Assembly: GCF_004745505.1 (NCBI RefSeq)
Contig: NZ_RKLX01000009.1
Location: 1 to 64,000, forward strand
Source: Levilactobacillus suantsaiihabitans
Lineage (GTDB): Bacteria > Bacillota > Bacilli > Lactobacillales > Lactobacillaceae
Length of the DNA: 64,000 nucleotides
Direction: 5' to 3'
Positions 62,920-64,000 of this stretch are shown in pieces. The notes under the pieces were generated by a model. It was not told where the DNA came from, did no database searches, and saw nothing but the letters and a program-made list of their open reading frames with translations. The translations under genes were made by a program, and so were the position numbers. The stretch's first letter is position 1. The number at the start of each line of letters is the position of its first letter.

Positions 62920-63089
62920 TTACCCTGTTGCTGGACTAACGTCACTGGCACCCGGTCGTCGATCTCACCGTGCGCGGTACTCCCAGCCAGTTGCCGGGAG
63001 CCACTGACTGCAGCGACCAGCTCGAAGCCGTCCACTAGCAGTGCGATACTGAGAACCAGTACCAATACGTCACGCCTCAAAGATTTCAT
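62913..63089 (-). CDS. Small secreted or membrane peptide (58 residues)
   Basis: An unlisted gene. ATG at 63089 has AAGGGA at good spacing, and a TATACT -10-like hexamer (63125-63120) lies upstream. The product has a basic start, MKSLRRDVLV, then a hydrophobic segment (about 8-29), then a polar tail ending in VTLVQQQGKW. It could be a secreted peptide or a one-helix membrane protein. A terminator follows 16 bases later. No family is recognised. Confidence 0.65.
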   Translation of the reverse strand: MKSLRRDVLVLVLSIALLVDGFELVAAVSGSRQLAGSTAHGEIDDRVPVTLVQQQGKW

Positions 63090-63183
63090 CTGCGTCCCTT
63101 CCCCTTTTGTTCACAGAAAAGTATACCGCAGTTGCACCGGCGACGATGCCCCTAGCCTCGGGTAAGTTAAGTCAGCAACGTGT

Positions 63184-64000
63184 TTAGTCCGCTGACGACC
63201 CTAAAACTTGCGTCAAGATGGTCTGCAAGACCCCATCTTGTTCGTTGTCCCACTGGGTCACGCCCGTTGCCACGGCTTGAATCTGCGGGTCAGCGTTTTG
63301 CATGGCCAGCCCCTGGGCCGCATACTGAAGCAAGGGCACGTCGTTAGCGCCGTCGCCAAAGGCCATAATGTTCGCCGCTGAGAGGCCCAAACGCTGCGCT
63401 AGCCACTGAATGGCGGGAAGCTTGCCTACGTTAGCGGCAACCACGTCGATTACGCCATAGCCGCTGTCATGCGCATGCAAGCGACCGTCAAAGTACGTGT
63501 TCAGCTGTTCGACCATTTGGGCCGCTTGATCCGGCAGTGTGGAAATACTGATCTTTTTAATCTTATCTGTCACAGTCCGTAAGCTCATGACCTGTTGCAA
63601 ATTATCATAATAGGCACTGGCGGCATCCAACAGCTGCTGTGGCGCCCCACTCTCCGTGTATGACCCTTGCGCCCCGGTCAAAATCACATAGGCGTGCCGC
63701 AAAAAGTCCTGTTGCCGATCGACCGTGACGAACTGGGTCACAGCTGCCGGCGATAAGCTACCGTCAAAAATCAATTGGTCTTGTTGGTAAATAGACGCGC
63801 CATTTTCTGCGACCAAGACCAAATTGTCCGCCAACGCATCCGCAAACAACTCGCGCAAGTGGGCATATTCATTTCCAGAAGCCAACACCAACGTCACGCC
63901 CCGTGCTTGCAGCTGACGCAGCACTTGCTTGAACAACGGCCGATTATAACTCTGATCATTGTGAAGCAACGACCCATTCAAATCAGTCGCAATTAATTTA
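63184..64000 (-). CDS. Cof-type HAD phosphatase, start beyond the window
   Basis: At least 272 residues; the 5' end is cut by the window. The frame runs to the edge and continues the motif KLIATDLNGSLLHND, so the nucleophile Asp lies in DLNGS (the usual DGT/S has Asn here). Motif IV is MAFGDGANDVPLL. A Cof-type cap domain lies in the middle. It probably removes phosphate from sugar or cofactor phosphates. Asn after the nucleophile is uncommon but known in the family. Confidence 0.9.
   Translation of the reverse strand, partial: KLIATDLNGSLLHNDQSYNRPLFKQVLRQLQARGVTLVLASGNEYAHLRELFADALADNLVLVAENGASIYQQDQLIFDGSLSPAAVTQFVTVDRQQDFLRHAYVILTGAQGSYTESGAPQQLLDAASAYYDNLQQVMSLRTVTDKIKKISISTLPDQAAQMVEQLNTYFDGRLHAHDSGYGVIDVVAANVGKLPAIQWLAQRLGLSAANIMAFGDGANDVPLLQYAAQGLAMQNADPQIQAVATGVTQWDNEQDGVLQTILTQVLGSSAD

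Noticed and set aside
1-64000. tRNA, rRNA, prophage or plasmid functions
   Set aside because: No tRNA cloverleaf, rRNA segment, integrase, replication or conjugation gene was found by reading.

Overview
The window looks like chromosomal core DNA from a Lactobacillaceae species with a fairly high GC content, most likely Levilactobacillus or a close relative. The grounds are gene content and synteny read by eye: the priA-fmt-rsmB-stp-pknB-rsgA-rpe-thiN cluster, rplU-prp-rpmA, glnR-glnA, rpmG-fthC-gluP-yqgQ-glk, a DUF3042 small protein and a pheST T-box. No database was consulted. Most genes lie on the minus strand. Several start at GTG or TTG, and starts were chosen by Shine-Dalgarno spacing.

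Layout. 0.3-13.3 kb holds a long minus-strand series from gmk and rpoZ through coaBC, priA, fmt, rsmB, the PP2C/PASTA-kinase pair, rsgA and rpe to thiN (translation, replication restart, CoA, cell-wall signalling). 13.6-16.2 kb carries a small SOS-type gene with two LexA boxes and an AT-richer LPXTG adhesin. 16.3-24.9 kb carries recN, argR, tlyA, ispA, xseBA, folD, nusB, an Asp23-family gene and efp. 24.9-31 kb carries pepP, rpmA-prp-rplU, a TetR regulator and a three-gene operon of two unrecognised proteins plus a dimeric dUTPase. 31.2-38.7 kb carries nitrogen control (glnRA), miaA, a glycerophosphodiesterase and the glucokinase/rhomboid/fthC operon. 39-48 kb carries a class B PBP, YfhO, greA, udk and mltG. 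48.6-55.9 kb carries T-box-controlled pheST, regulators, an rRNA methyltransferase, acylphosphatase and YidC. 56-64 kb is more accessory: a transposase remnant, YxeA, a two-component system, AdhP, two tandem secreted matrixin-type proteases, a previously unlisted 58-residue peptide gene and the start-truncated end of a HAD phosphatase.

The most unusual feature is a set of large structured intergenic repeats. Family PE-2 (about 122 bp, four full copies) folds into one long hairpin. Family PE-1 (151-167 bp in three copies, plus a 265 bp relative and several halves) has a closing stem around two or three internal hairpins. Between copies the stem sequences change but stay complementary, often through paired substitutions and G-U wobbles, while bulges and loops stay constant. 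This suggests selection on structure rather than on sequence recognised by a transposase. Copies lie only between genes, usually just after a stop codon, and one sits between a stop codon and its terminator. In three places a PE-2 unit is joined to half a PE-1 unit.
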